From an uncultured Paracoccaceae bacterium (GTDB lineage Bacteria; Pseudomonadota; Alphaproteobacteria; Rhodobacterales; Rhodobacteraceae), in assembly GCA_947493335.1 (NCBI GenBank), contig CANLQO010000001.1:558001-622000 (forward strand): a DNA stretch of 64,000 nt. Reading direction: 5' to 3'. The notes under the pieces are model-generated. The model had not been told where the DNA came from. It worked only from the letters and a program-made list of their open reading frames with translations, and ran no database searches. Positions within the stretch are counted from its first letter, which is position 1. Each line of letters begins with the position of its first letter. Positions 53,466 to 62,173 of this stretch are shown piece by piece. The position numbers and the translations under genes were made by a program.

Positions 53466-54596
53466 TTAGTTGCCAGCGGCTGTGTTCAGCGTGTTGACGG
53501 CTGCCAGAGAGCCTGTTGCAGCGGCGATCGTCTTGTTGAACTGCACGAAGGGCGCTTCGGTCACATAAACCGTATCACTGTCGCGGATGGCAAAATCGCG
53601 CGCCATGAAGACGCCGTTTGGCTGTGTCAGATCAAGGACATAGACGACACGCTGGGTGCCGATCAGGTCCTGGCCAACCAACTGCTCTGCAATTTCCTCG
53701 GGCTCATTGCGGAAGACAAAGACCCCGGTGGGATCAGCCGCGTTGGCCGACAGCCCGCCAACCTGGGCAATCGCCTCGATTGCGGAAATGGTCTGGTCAA
53801 AGAACTGCACGCGGTTCTGTGTGCCGGTCGCACCCAATGCGGTGAAGAAACGTGTGTCTTCCTCGATCACGATCTGATCGCCATTGCGCAGGGCCACGTC
53901 GTTGCGCGGGTCCTTGAACAGGTCCTCATACCAGATCGATCCGCGATGGTTGCCACGCACAATTGTCACGCGGGCGGTTTCCGGCGCGATGGACAGGCCA
54001 CCTGCAGCGGACAGCATCGCCCCCAGCGTGCGGGTCGGCTGTTCGATGGGGTAGACGCCAGAGCCGTTGACGCCGCCGGTGACGGCCACGGTAGATCCAT
54101 TGCCGGCCAAACGGCGCACCTGCACCTGCGGGTCTGGGGTTTGATCGGCCAGCTTTTCGCTGATCACACGGCGCACGGCCTCTGGCGTGTTACCAGCGGC
54201 CTTCACCCGACCTGCGTAGGGCACAAAGATAAAGCCGGAACCATCAACCTGCACCTCTTCGAGGATCGTGGCGTTCTGTCCCGTCGGTACCAGCAATCCG
54301 TCTTCGACGTTTTCCCAGATCGTCAGGCCAAGCGTGTCACCCGCGCTGATCGTGTCAGAGCCAAGCTGGCCTGCGTTCAGGAAGGCGGACGAAAAGCCAA
54401 GCGCGGGGGCCACCGCGGCGATGGCGTTGACCCGGTCATCAACGGTCAGCACAAAAGCATCGCCTTCGCGCAGAACGGAGCCGGAAAAGATCTCTGCCTT
54501 GTTCGGCCCGGAGCGGGGCAAACCACAACTGGCCACAAGGCCAAGTGTCACCACGAGGGCCACGCCTTTGGATAGGCGCAATGTTAAGGATAGCAC
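53466..54596 (-). CDS. polysaccharide export outer-membrane lipoprotein (OPX/Wza-KpsD type)
   Basis: A 376-residue protein starting at GTG (54596) with GAGGAG eight bases upstream. A lipoprotein signal with lipobox LVASC gives the acylated Cys about residue 24. The polysaccharide-export domain follows (ISAGDTLGLTIWENVEDGLL, GSGFIFVPYAGRVKAAG, SEKLADQTPDPQVQV), then two SLBB-type repeats (VAVTGGVNGSGVYPI; ALRNGDQIVIEEDTRF). It would form the outer-membrane exit channel for the capsule. The N-terminus encoded further upstream is not signal-like. No kpsE, kpsM or kpsT is in the window. Confidence 0.9.
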   Translation of the reverse strand: MLSLTLRLSKGVALVVTLGLVASCGLPRSGPNKAEIFSGSVLREGDAFVLTVDDRVNAIAAVAPALGFSSAFLNAGQLGSDTISAGDTLGLTIWENVEDGLLVPTGQNATILEEVQVDGSGFIFVPYAGRVKAAGNTPEAVRRVISEKLADQTPDPQVQVRRLAGNGSTVAVTGGVNGSGVYPIEQPTRTLGAMLSAAGGLSIAPETARVTIVRGNHRGSIWYEDLFKDPRNDVALRNGDQIVIEEDTRFFTALGATGTQNRVQFFDQTISAIEAIAQVGGLSANAADPTGVFVFRNEPEEIAEQLVGQDLIGTQRVVYVLDLTQPNGVFMARDFAIRDSDTVYVTEAPFVQFNKTIAAATGSLAAVNTLNTAAGN

Positions 54597-54760
54597 TGCT
54601 CGGTCTCCTCGACCTGTTATTGTTGCCTCAAGTTTTTCTTTTAAGGTACCGGAATCCCGGCGCAAAAGATAGTTGGGCGCAGGTGCGTTTCCGGTTGAGC
54701 AACAGTTTGTGTTGCGCCAATGCCGCGTTTGGGCCTGTCAGCCGCAAGGTCTTGTGGTCG

Positions 54761-56053
54761 TTAATTCACGATCCGCAAGGGCTGGCGCGGCGGGGTTCGG
54801 CCAGCGGCCAGCGCGTCATAGGGGTCTTCCTCTGACAGCATCATGTCGACGACTTGCCGCATCAACTGTCTTCGGCCACGGGCAGAATAGAAGCCACCGG
54901 GGACCTGCGATGTTTCCAGCAGGAAGCGGCGATAATCCTTATAGGCGCGGCCATCTGGGCGGTCTGAGACGGTGAAGAAATCCGCCAAAGGCTGGGTCGA
55001 AACAAACTCTGGCTTGGCATAGACCGCGTTGCCAAAGACCTTAAGCGGAATGCCCCGCCACAAGACCTGTTGCGCGGCGGTGGAGTTCACGGTGACGGCG
55101 GTGCGGGCATGATCCAGAAGCCCCGCAAGCTTGCCGCCGCGCACATAGTGCACCCGGCCCGTCACGCCCAATTCCTTGGACAGCCGCTTGATGATCCGCC
55201 GGATGGGCGAGCGGCCGTTTTCAAGCGGATGGGCCTTGAACACAAGGTGATGGTGCTGCGGCGCGCCTTTAGCAAAGCCCTCCATCACCACGGTCAGGAA
55301 CTCTTCCATCCGGGTGAAGGGGGAATGCATCTGAAAGCTGCTGTCATGTTCCAACTGCAGCAAAACCAGATGATAGGGAAAGCCGCCAAAGCGGATGCGC
55401 CATGTGGCGATCCGACGGTCCAGGGCAATCAGTGGCATCAGCATCAGCCGCTTGGTGTAAAGATACGCCTCTTTCGCGACGGGCAATTCGCGGTGGCGGG
55501 CAAAGTTGCGATAATCGCCGTTCCGGAACATCACGAACCAATGATAGAGCGCGCCGTAAAAGACGTGGTGGCGCATGTCGCCCCAATGGGCGGGCGGTGT
55601 CGGCACCTCAAGATCAGACAGTTCAAGCGCCTTGCGCATATCGTCAATCGACAGTTGCATCAGGCGCGAATTGCCATTGGTGCCGCCGCGTTCATAAGTC
55701 ACCCAATAAGGCCGCATATAGCCTTCTTCAAAGACGTGGACCCGCAGACCCATGGCCTGCGCCCGTTCAATCGCCTGCGCATGGATCGGGCGGGTGTCGC
55801 CGTAAAGGACGATATCGGTGATGTGGTGTTCGGCCACGAGACCGCTGAAGGTTTCGGGCCAGCTTTCTGCCTTGCCGCGAAACGGGATATAGCCGGGCGC
55901 GCCAAACCAGAAGGCCCGGTCGCCCGCGTTAAAGCCCACGCGCCACACCTCACCGCCCGCTGCGCGCAACATCTTGGCGAGGCGGAACAGAAACGGCCCA
56001 TGCGGGCCCTGCAGAAATAAAAAGCGGCGGTTCTGGGTCACAATAATTACCAT
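54761..56053 (-). CDS. kpsS: capsule polysaccharide biosynthesis protein, KpsS-type Kdo transferase
   Basis: A 430-residue protein. FLFLQGPHGPFLFRLAKMLR is the KpsS N-terminal signature; VFEEGYMRPYWVTYERGG and VFKAHPLENGRSPIRRII follow, and VTVNSTAAQQVLWRGIPLKV is the nucleotide-sugar region. KpsS adds the first Kdo to phosphatidylglycerol, after which KpsC extends the linker. It is the first of three reverse-strand capsule genes, 164 bases before the OPX gene, and diverges from ribE with 135 bases between starts. Confidence 0.92.
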   Translation of the reverse strand: MVIIVTQNRRFLFLQGPHGPFLFRLAKMLRAAGGEVWRVGFNAGDRAFWFGAPGYIPFRGKAESWPETFSGLVAEHHITDIVLYGDTRPIHAQAIERAQAMGLRVHVFEEGYMRPYWVTYERGGTNGNSRLMQLSIDDMRKALELSDLEVPTPPAHWGDMRHHVFYGALYHWFVMFRNGDYRNFARHRELPVAKEAYLYTKRLMLMPLIALDRRIATWRIRFGGFPYHLVLLQLEHDSSFQMHSPFTRMEEFLTVVMEGFAKGAPQHHHLVFKAHPLENGRSPIRRIIKRLSKELGVTGRVHYVRGGKLAGLLDHARTAVTVNSTAAQQVLWRGIPLKVFGNAVYAKPEFVSTQPLADFFTVSDRPDGRAYKDYRRFLLETSQVPGGFYSARGRRQLMRQVVDMMLSEEDPYDALAAGRTPPRQPLRIVN

Positions 56054-56188
56054 TACGCGAATACGTTAAGAAGCGTCTAGCATGGGCGTCGGGCAAAAAT
56101 GTGGCTCTTTGCCAAGTTCGGGCTTTAGCGTGCCTTGTCTGCATCAATGCCAACCGCTAGGTCAGGGGAAAGAGATGGGGAAGACGTC

Positions 56189-56785
56189 ATGTTTACCGGG
56201 ATAGTCACCGATATCGGCCAAGTACTGGCGCTTGAACAGCGCGGCGATCTGCGCGCGCGGATCAGCACCGGCTATGACGTGTCGGGCCTCGACATCGGTG
56301 CCTCGATTGCCTGCAACGGCGTCTGTTTGACCGTTATTGCGCTCGGCACTGACCCACAGAACTGGTTTGATGTGGAAATCTCGGCCGAGACGGTCGGTGC
56401 CACCAATGTTGGCAACTGGGCAGTCGGTGGGCGGTTGAACCTCGAACGGGCCTTGAAGGTGGGGGATGAGCTTGGCGGGCACATCGTCTCGGGCCATGTG
56501 GATGGCGTCGCCAAGGTTATTGCGATGCGCGATGAGGGCGACAGCACCCGCGTGACGTTTCGCGCACCGGACGATCTGGCAAAGTTCATCGCACCCAAGG
56601 GGTCTGTCGCGTTGAACGGAACATCCCTGACCGTCAATGAGGTGGACGGCAGCGATTTTGGCGTCAATTTCATTCCCCACACCAAAGTCGCCACCACATG
56701 GGGTGACGTGGCGGTGGGCGATGCGATCAATCTGGAGATTGACACCATGGCCCGCTACGTCGCGCGCCTGCGGGAATATGGATGA
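56189..56785 (+). CDS. ribE: riboflavin synthase, alpha subunit
   Basis: A 198-residue enzyme that dismutates two 6,7-dimethyl-8-ribityllumazine molecules. Two lumazine-binding repeats are visible: MFTGIVTDIGQVLAL to SIACNGVCLTV in the first, and SGHVDGVAKV to SVALNGTSLTVNEVDG in the second. The start at 56189 is the canonical MFTGIV; the open frame upstream is not family-like. The stop overlaps the next gene as ATGA. No FMN riboswitch is recognised before it. Confidence 0.96.
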   Translation: MFTGIVTDIGQVLALEQRGDLRARISTGYDVSGLDIGASIACNGVCLTVIALGTDPQNWFDVEISAETVGATNVGNWAVGGRLNLERALKVGDELGGHIVSGHVDGVAKVIAMRDEGDSTRVTFRAPDDLAKFIAPKGSVALNGTSLTVNEVDGSDFGVNFIPHTKVATTWGDVAVGDAINLEIDTMARYVARLREYG

Positions 56786-57336
56786 CACCAGGCATCGGCC
56801 ATAACTCTGGCCGTGTGGCCGAGCCGGGACAAAGCTGGCGGCGGCATGTCTGGACACGGGCCCGCGCCGATCTTTTGCCGAAGCTGCCGATTGAGGTGGT
56901 GCGCATAAGGGTCAAACGCGCCGCAGAGCTTGGCCTGCCTTATAGGACTTACGCTGGCGTGCGGGCATCCACGGGGCATGATCTGGTCGGATTTCTGTTT
57001 TCGTCCAATGCCTTGCGTGTCCTGCGTGATGGGCAGGATATGCCTTCTGATCACCGGTTTAAGCTGGCGGCGCTGACAGACGCGCAGCGTGTCGGTCTTT
57101 TGCACGAAGGCATATCTCGGATTGCCGGGCTTGATGCTTGCCACCCCGCACCTGCACCCACGCTGGGTTGGGCAGCGATGCGCGACCACCTTAAATCCAT
57201 CGCAGCAGCCCAAGGCAAACCGGCGGATCGCTTCCTGATGATCGGCGATACGATGCTGGAACGGGATTGGGCAGAAGCGGCGCAATCCGCGGGCTATTTG
57301 CCTGCCGCTGCGTACTTTGCCGCAAACCATCCGTAA
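56782..57336 (+). CDS. conserved hypothetical protein coupled to riboflavin synthase
   Basis: A 184-residue protein I cannot assign. Its ATG overlaps the ribE stop by four bases and ribB follows after 71 bases, so it belongs to the riboflavin operon. Segments of note are GHNSG near the start, YRTYAGVRASTGHDLVGFLF at 54-73, and FLMIGDTMLERDWAEAAQ at 151-168 followed by SAGYL. The last resembles motif IV of HAD phosphatases (G-D-T-x4-D-x3-A-x2-A/S-A-G), but no DxD nucleophile motif is visible, so HAD activity is not claimed. Confidence 0.75.
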   Translation: MTPGIGHNSGRVAEPGQSWRRHVWTRARADLLPKLPIEVVRIRVKRAAELGLPYRTYAGVRASTGHDLVGFLFSSNALRVLRDGQDMPSDHRFKLAALTDAQRVGLLHEGISRIAGLDACHPAPAPTLGWAAMRDHLKSIAAAQGKPADRFLMIGDTMLERDWAEAAQSAGYLPAAAYFAANHP

Positions 57337-57407
57337 CGCGACGCGGCGGCCCTTTCCAAGCCTGTCGCGCTGCGGTATCTGGCCCCCAACTGCCAAGGGA
57401 TGCCGTG

Positions 57408-58538
57408 ATGAGCCAGCCATTTGAAACCCCCGGACCGGTCGAGCGTGACTGGTCGGACGCGATCAGCAAAATTGAGGACATCATCGAAGATGCCCGCAAT
57501 GGTCGCATGTTCATTCTGGTCGATCACGAGGACCGCGAGAATGAGGGCGATCTGGTGATCCCGGCCCAGATGGCAACACCCGATGCGATCAACTTCATGG
57601 CGACGCACGGGCGCGGACTGATCTGCCTGTCGCTGCCCGGTGAGCGTATCGACGCGCTCGGTCTGCCGCTGATGAGCACCTATAACTCCTCACGGCATGA
57701 AACCGCGTTTACCGTCAGTATTGAGGCCCGCGAAGGTGTCAGCACCGGTATCTCTGCCCATGATCGTGCCCGCACCGTCTCTGTCGCGATTGATGCGACC
57801 AAAGGGGCGGCGGATATTGCAACTCCGGGCCATGTGTTCCCGCTGCGTGCGCGCGCCGGTGGTGTGCTGGTCCGTGCGGGGCACACAGAAGCGGCGGTAG
57901 ATATCTCTCGCCTTGCTGGCCTGAACGCATCCGGTGTGATTTGCGAGATCATGAAGGACGACGGCGAAATGGCGCGTCTGCCTGACCTGATCGCCTTTGC
58001 ACAATTGCATGGGCTGAAGATTGGCACGATCAGTGATCTGATCGCCTATCGCCGCCGCCACGACAATCTGGTTCGTGTCCGCGAAACCAGCACGATCACA
58101 TCGGAATTCGGTGGTGAGTGGGAGTTGCGGATCTACACCGACGAAACTCAGGGGGCAGAGCATATTGCCTTGATCAAAGGCGATATTACCACCGATGACC
58201 CGGTTTTGGTGCGGATGCACGCGATGGATCCGATGCTGGATGTCGTGGGTGTTGGGCCCCGAGGCCGCCGCGACGAATTTGGCGACGCGATGAAGCTGAT
58301 CGCCGATGAAGGCCGCGGCGCGCTGGTTCTGCTGCGCGATGTGCACATGAAGCTGGACGCCTCCGAGGATGCCTCTCCTCAGACGCTTCGGCAATATGGA
58401 CTTGGCGCGCAGATCCTGTCCTCGCTTGGCCTGCATGAAATCATTCTGGCGACCAATTCGCCACAGCCCAAGGTCGTGGGGCTTGATGCTTATGGTCTGG
58501 AAATCGTTGGCACCCGCAAAATCTCGGAGATTGGATAA
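57408..58538 (+). CDS. ribB: 3,4-dihydroxy-2-butanone 4-phosphate synthase with degenerate GTP cyclohydrolase II domain
   Basis: A 376-residue protein. The N-terminal DHBP synthase domain is intact: [16 protein letters not shown] at 38-53, [10 protein letters not shown], and [20 protein letters not shown]. The C-terminal part (about 225-376) aligns in outline with GTP cyclohydrolase II, but the zinc cysteines that follow the His-Ser-Glu motif are gone: H271 is followed by AMDPMLDVV with no cysteine, and the Arg/Tyr catalytic segment is also lost. It is thus of the RibBX type, supplying only the four-carbon unit. A separate ribA must exist elsewhere. The start at 57408 follows AAGGGA. Confidence 0.92.
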   Translation: MSQPFETPGPVERDWSDAISKIEDIIEDARNGRMFILVDHEDRENEGDLVIPAQMATPDAINFMATHGRGLICLSLPGERIDALGLPLMSTYNSSRHETAFTVSIEAREGVSTGISAHDRARTVSVAIDATKGAADIATPGHVFPLRARAGGVLVRAGHTEAAVDISRLAGLNASGVICEIMKDDGEMARLPDLIAFAQLHGLKIGTISDLIAYRRRHDNLVRVRETSTITSEFGGEWELRIYTDETQGAEHIALIKGDITTDDPVLVRMHAMDPMLDVVGVGPRGRRDEFGDAMKLIADEGRGALVLLRDVHMKLDASEDASPQTLRQYGLGAQILSSLGLHEIILATNSPQPKVVGLDAYGLEIVGTRKISEIG

Positions 58539-59068
58539 TGGCTGGCCATTCTGACAACGCAATGCCGCTGCCGCAGTTCGAAGAGCCTTGCAAAATCGGC
58601 ATCGTGATCGCGCCCTATTATACGGCTATTTCAGAGGCGCAGCTGGCATCTGCCCGCGCCAAGATCGAGGCGACAGGCGCCACGCACGAAACGATCGAAG
58701 TGCCCGGATCGCTGGAAATCCCAACGGCTATTGGCATTGCCAACCGGATGGGGAACTTTGATGGCTTCGTCGCCCTTGGTTGCGTGATCCGTGGTCGCAC
58801 CAGCCATTATGATGTGGTGGTCGAACAATCGGCGCACGGGATTATGCTGCTGGGATTGCAGGGGCTTTGCATTGGCAACGGCATCATCACCGTCGAGAAT
58901 AAGGAACAGGCCGAGGAACGCGCCGACGCCAACCGCCTTGACACGGCAGGTGCCGCGGCAGAGGCGGCGGTGCATTTGATCGCTCTAGCGCGCGGCATGA
59001 AGGACGCCAAAAACAAGGGCATCGGCTTTGGCCGCACGCTGCTCGCCAAAGGTGGTGAGACGGTATGA
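58538..59068 (+). CDS. ribH: 6,7-dimethyl-8-ribityllumazine synthase
   Basis: A 176-residue lumazine synthase. IVIAPYYTAISEAQL opens the fold, VPGSLEIPTAIG is the second substrate loop, and GCVIRGRTSHYDVV contains the catalytic His. It condenses the butanone phosphate made by the preceding gene with the ribityl-pyrimidine from RibD. The ATG overlaps the ribB stop by one base, and its own stop overlaps nusB by four. Confidence 0.97.
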   Translation: MAGHSDNAMPLPQFEEPCKIGIVIAPYYTAISEAQLASARAKIEATGATHETIEVPGSLEIPTAIGIANRMGNFDGFVALGCVIRGRTSHYDVVVEQSAHGIMLLGLQGLCIGNGIITVENKEQAEERADANRLDTAGAAAEAAVHLIALARGMKDAKNKGIGFGRTLLAKGGETV

Positions 59069-59538
59069 CGATCTCGAACAATCAGCGCCGCAAGATGAAG
59101 TCAGCGGCCCGGCTTTACACCGTGCAGGCGCTTTTCCAAATGGAAGCCATTGGCCAGACGGTTGATGCGGTGGTGGCAGAGTTTGAAGACCACCGCTTTG
59201 GCGCCGTCTATGACGGTGATGAAATGCAAGAAGGCGACGTGGATACATTCCGCGCCCTGATGGAACGCGCTGTCGATGAACAGGCGAAGATTGACCAAAC
59301 CACGGACCGCGCACTGGTCGCGAAATGGCCGTTAGGCCGGATCGACCCGACATTGCGGGCGTTGTTCCGGGCGGCGGGGGCCGAAATGCTGAACGGTGAC
59401 ACACCGCCCAAGGTCATCATCACCGAATTTGTCGATGTGGCCGGCGCATTTTTTCCCGACGGCAAAGAGCCGCGTTTTGTGAATGCGGTGCTGGACCACA
59501 TGGCCCGTGAGGTCATGCCAGAGGCGTTCAAGGCCTAA
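59065..59538 (+). CDS. nusB: transcription antitermination factor NusB
   Basis: A 157-residue NusB. RRKMKSAARLYTVQALFQME is the arginine-rich RNA-binding helix near the start, and ALFRAAGAEMLNGD with VIITEFVDVAGAFFPDGKEPRFVNAVLD follow as the conserved C-terminal region, here cited in pieces. With NusE it binds boxA of rRNA leaders. Overlap with ribH is four bases; the ribH-nusB pair is widely conserved. Confidence 0.95.
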   Translation: MTISNNQRRKMKSAARLYTVQALFQMEAIGQTVDAVVAEFEDHRFGAVYDGDEMQEGDVDTFRALMERAVDEQAKIDQTTDRALVAKWPLGRIDPTLRALFRAAGAEMLNGDTPPKVIITEFVDVAGAFFPDGKEPRFVNAVLDHMAREVMPEAFKA

Positions 59539-59640
59539 GCGCGGGCAACCGTTGCCATTCCGACGCCGCGACCTTCGCGACCCCGATTGCATGATGGATT
59601 TGCTTTGCCCATGATCGGCAGAGCAGCCAAGGGGAAGCAA

Positions 59641-60291
59641 ATGTCCAGCTATCAATGCAGTCCAGACCATATCGTCGCGGATGAACAGGCGCTGCGCGGG
59701 CTTTTCCCGCCGACCCATGAGATGGCCATCAGGAAAAGCATCACCCAGCTTGACACGCATGCCCGCAATTTCATTGCGCGCGCGCCTTTTGTCTGTGTTG
59801 GCACGCAAAATGCCGATGGGTCGGCAGATGTCAGCCCCCGGGGCGATCCCGCGGGGTTCGTGCAGGTGCTGGATGATCAAACGATCGCCATTCCGGACCG
59901 GCCCGGCAATAACCGCTTGGACACATTGGCAAATATCGCCAGCAATCCATGTGTCGGTTTGTTGTTCATGGTGCCGGGGTTTGACGATACCTTGCGGATC
60001 AATGGACAGGCCGTGCTCAGCACCGACCCGGAGTTGCTGACCCGCATGGCCGTTCAGGACCGCACGCCAAAAATTGCGATTGTTGTGCAGATCAGCGAGA
60101 TTTTCATGCATTGCGCCAAGGCGTTTCGGCGGTCCCGCTTGTGGGACCCTGCCGAACTTCAGAACCGGAGTGAGATGCCCTCACTCATGACGATCATGAT
60201 GGATCAGGCAGGTGCACCCCCGCGCGACGACGCAGAGGCGCAAGCCTTGGATGACAGGCTGGAAGAGGGTTACAAAAAGTCGATGTACTAG
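59641..60291 (+). CDS. pyridoxamine 5'-phosphate oxidase-like FMN-binding protein (MSMEG_1061-type)
   Basis: A 216-residue split-barrel protein. HARNFIARAPFVCVGTQNAD and the following DVSPRGDPAGFVQVLDD are the typical FMN contact regions; IPDRPGNNRLDTLANI is shared with the MSMEG_1061 subgroup. C-terminal residues 150-216 form the subgroup's helical extension with IFMHCAKAFRRSRLW. The start at 59641 follows GGGGAAG; an upstream ATG at 59587 in frame is less likely. Its TAG shares CTAG with the stop of convergent pepF. Substrate unknown. Confidence 0.88.
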   Translation: MSSYQCSPDHIVADEQALRGLFPPTHEMAIRKSITQLDTHARNFIARAPFVCVGTQNADGSADVSPRGDPAGFVQVLDDQTIAIPDRPGNNRLDTLANIASNPCVGLLFMVPGFDDTLRINGQAVLSTDPELLTRMAVQDRTPKIAIVVQISEIFMHCAKAFRRSRLWDPAELQNRSEMPSLMTIMMDQAGAPPRDDAEAQALDDRLEEGYKKSMY

Positions 60292-62105
60292 TCTTCCATC
60301 GCTTCCAGTTCATCGATGAAGCCCTCGATCATCGACAGGCCTTTGTCCCAGAATGCCGGGTCAGAGGCATCAAGACCAAAGGGGGCCAACAGCTCCTTAT
60401 GATGCTTTGATCCGCCCGCTTTGAGCATGTCGAAATATTTCTCGCGGAAGTCAGGGTCGCCTTCCTGATAGACCGCATAAAGCGCGTTCACGAGGCCATC
60501 GCCAAAGGCGTAGGCGTAGACGTAAAAGGGCGAATGCACGAAGTGCGGGATGTAGGCCCAGAAGGTTTCGTAGCCTTCCTGGAAATCGAAAACCTCGCCA
60601 AGGCTTTCGGCCTGAACCGACATCCACAGCGCGTTGATATCGTCTGGCGTCAACTCACCTTCGGCACGGGCGGCATGCAGTTTGCATTCAAAGTCGTAAA
60701 ACGCGATCTGACGCACGACCGTGTTGATCATATCCTCGACTTTTCCGGCCAGAAGCACCTTGCGCTCTTCTTGTGTCTTGGCTCCGTCCAGCAACTTGCG
60801 GAAGGTCAGCATTTCGCCAAAGACAGATGCTGTTTCTGCCAACGTCAGTGGCGTTGATGACAGCAGTTCGCCTTGTCCCGCGGCCAGAACCTGATGCACG
60901 CCGTGGCCCAATTCGTGCGCCAAGGTCATGACATCACGGGGTTTTCCCAGATAGTTGAGCATGACATAGGGGTGCACGGTTGTGACGGTCGGGTGGGCAA
61001 AGGCACCGGGTGCCTTGCCGGGTTTCACCGGCGCGTCAATCCAGCCTTTGGTGAAGAAGGGTTCGGCCAGTTCGGCCATCTTGGGGTCAAAATCGGCATA
61101 GGCGGTCATCACCGTCTCTTTCGCCTCGGCCCAGTCCACAAGGCGGTCGTCTTCCATCGGAAGTGGCGCGTTGCGGTCCCATGTTTGCATCGTTTCAAGC
61201 CCCAGCCATTTGGCCTTGAGCTTGTAATAGCGGTGGCTGAGGCGCGGATAGGCCGCGACAACGGCATTGCGCAGGGCCTCGACCACTTCGGCCTCGACAT
61301 GGTTTGACAGATGCCGCCCCGTCTGCGGCGTCGGCATCTTGCGCCAACGGTCCTCGATCTCTTTCTCTTTCGCCAGCGTATTGTGGACGCGGGCGAAGAT
61401 CTTGATGTTCTCCTGGAACACGGCGGCCAGCGCGTGGGTCGCGGCCTCGCGCTTTGCGCGGTCCTGATCGGTCAGCAGGTTTAGCGTCGCCTCAAGGTTC
61501 AGCGCCTCGCCATCGACGTCGAACTCCAGCCCCGCCATGGTTTCGTCAAACAGACGGTTCCATGCGGCAGACCCGACGGTTGATTGGTCGTGCAGGAACT
61601 TTTCCAGCTCGTCGGACAACTGATGCGGTTTCATCGCGCGCATGCGGTCGAAAACTGGTTTGTAGCGGGCAAGATCAGCGTTCTCGGCCAGCAGTGACGC
61701 CAAGTGATCGTCGTCCAAACGGTTGAACTCCAAGCCATAGAACACCAACGGGGTGGTATAGGCGGTGATTTTGTCCTGCGCGTCGGCCATGAACTTGGCG
61801 CGGTCACTGTCGACGGTGTTCTGATAGTAACGCAGGCCCGCAAACGACATGATGCGACCGGCGATCACGTCTATTTCCTCGTACCGCTGCACAGCTTTCA
61901 AAAGGCCTGCGGCATCCAGATCAGCAAGCTTGCCTTCATAATCACCGGCAAAATCCGCGCAGGCGGTTTCTAACCAGTCCATATCGCGGGTCAATTCCGG
62001 CGCGTCTTCGCCCGGGTAAAGATCGCTCAGATCCCATTCTGGCAGGTCGCCAAAGGCGTTGCCGCCGGATGCGTTGGCGTCGAAAACAGGTGAGGGATGT
62101 TGCAT
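60288..62105 (-). CDS. pepF: oligoendopeptidase F (M3 family zinc metallopeptidase)
   Basis: A 605-residue cytoplasmic peptidase. The zinc motif is HELGHGVH with H397, and the third ligand glutamate lies about 25 residues later (TASVFGEML). The M3 helical fold is supported by LHAARAEGELTPDDIN and the late YAYAFGDGLVNALYAVY. It degrades short peptides. Length is normal for PepF. It converges on the FMN-binding protein gene with a four-base overlap. Confidence 0.95.
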   Translation of the reverse strand: MQHPSPVFDANASGGNAFGDLPEWDLSDLYPGEDAPELTRDMDWLETACADFAGDYEGKLADLDAAGLLKAVQRYEEIDVIAGRIMSFAGLRYYQNTVDSDRAKFMADAQDKITAYTTPLVFYGLEFNRLDDDHLASLLAENADLARYKPVFDRMRAMKPHQLSDELEKFLHDQSTVGSAAWNRLFDETMAGLEFDVDGEALNLEATLNLLTDQDRAKREAATHALAAVFQENIKIFARVHNTLAKEKEIEDRWRKMPTPQTGRHLSNHVEAEVVEALRNAVVAAYPRLSHRYYKLKAKWLGLETMQTWDRNAPLPMEDDRLVDWAEAKETVMTAYADFDPKMAELAEPFFTKGWIDAPVKPGKAPGAFAHPTVTTVHPYVMLNYLGKPRDVMTLAHELGHGVHQVLAAGQGELLSSTPLTLAETASVFGEMLTFRKLLDGAKTQEERKVLLAGKVEDMINTVVRQIAFYDFECKLHAARAEGELTPDDINALWMSVQAESLGEVFDFQEGYETFWAYIPHFVHSPFYVYAYAFGDGLVNALYAVYQEGDPDFREKYFDMLKAGGSKHHKELLAPFGLDASDPAFWDKGLSMIEGFIDELEAMED

Positions 62106-62173
62106 GGGGCGTCCTTTGCAAATGTCTTTGCGCCTACATAGGGCTGCAACTGCGCAAGGGAAAGCGTATCGGA

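Noticed and set aside
56054-56188. possible FMN riboswitch before ribE
   Set aside because: The conserved RFN helices and the AGGGTCGGGGTGAAATTCCC-type core are not present; the leader is also shared with divergent kpsS.
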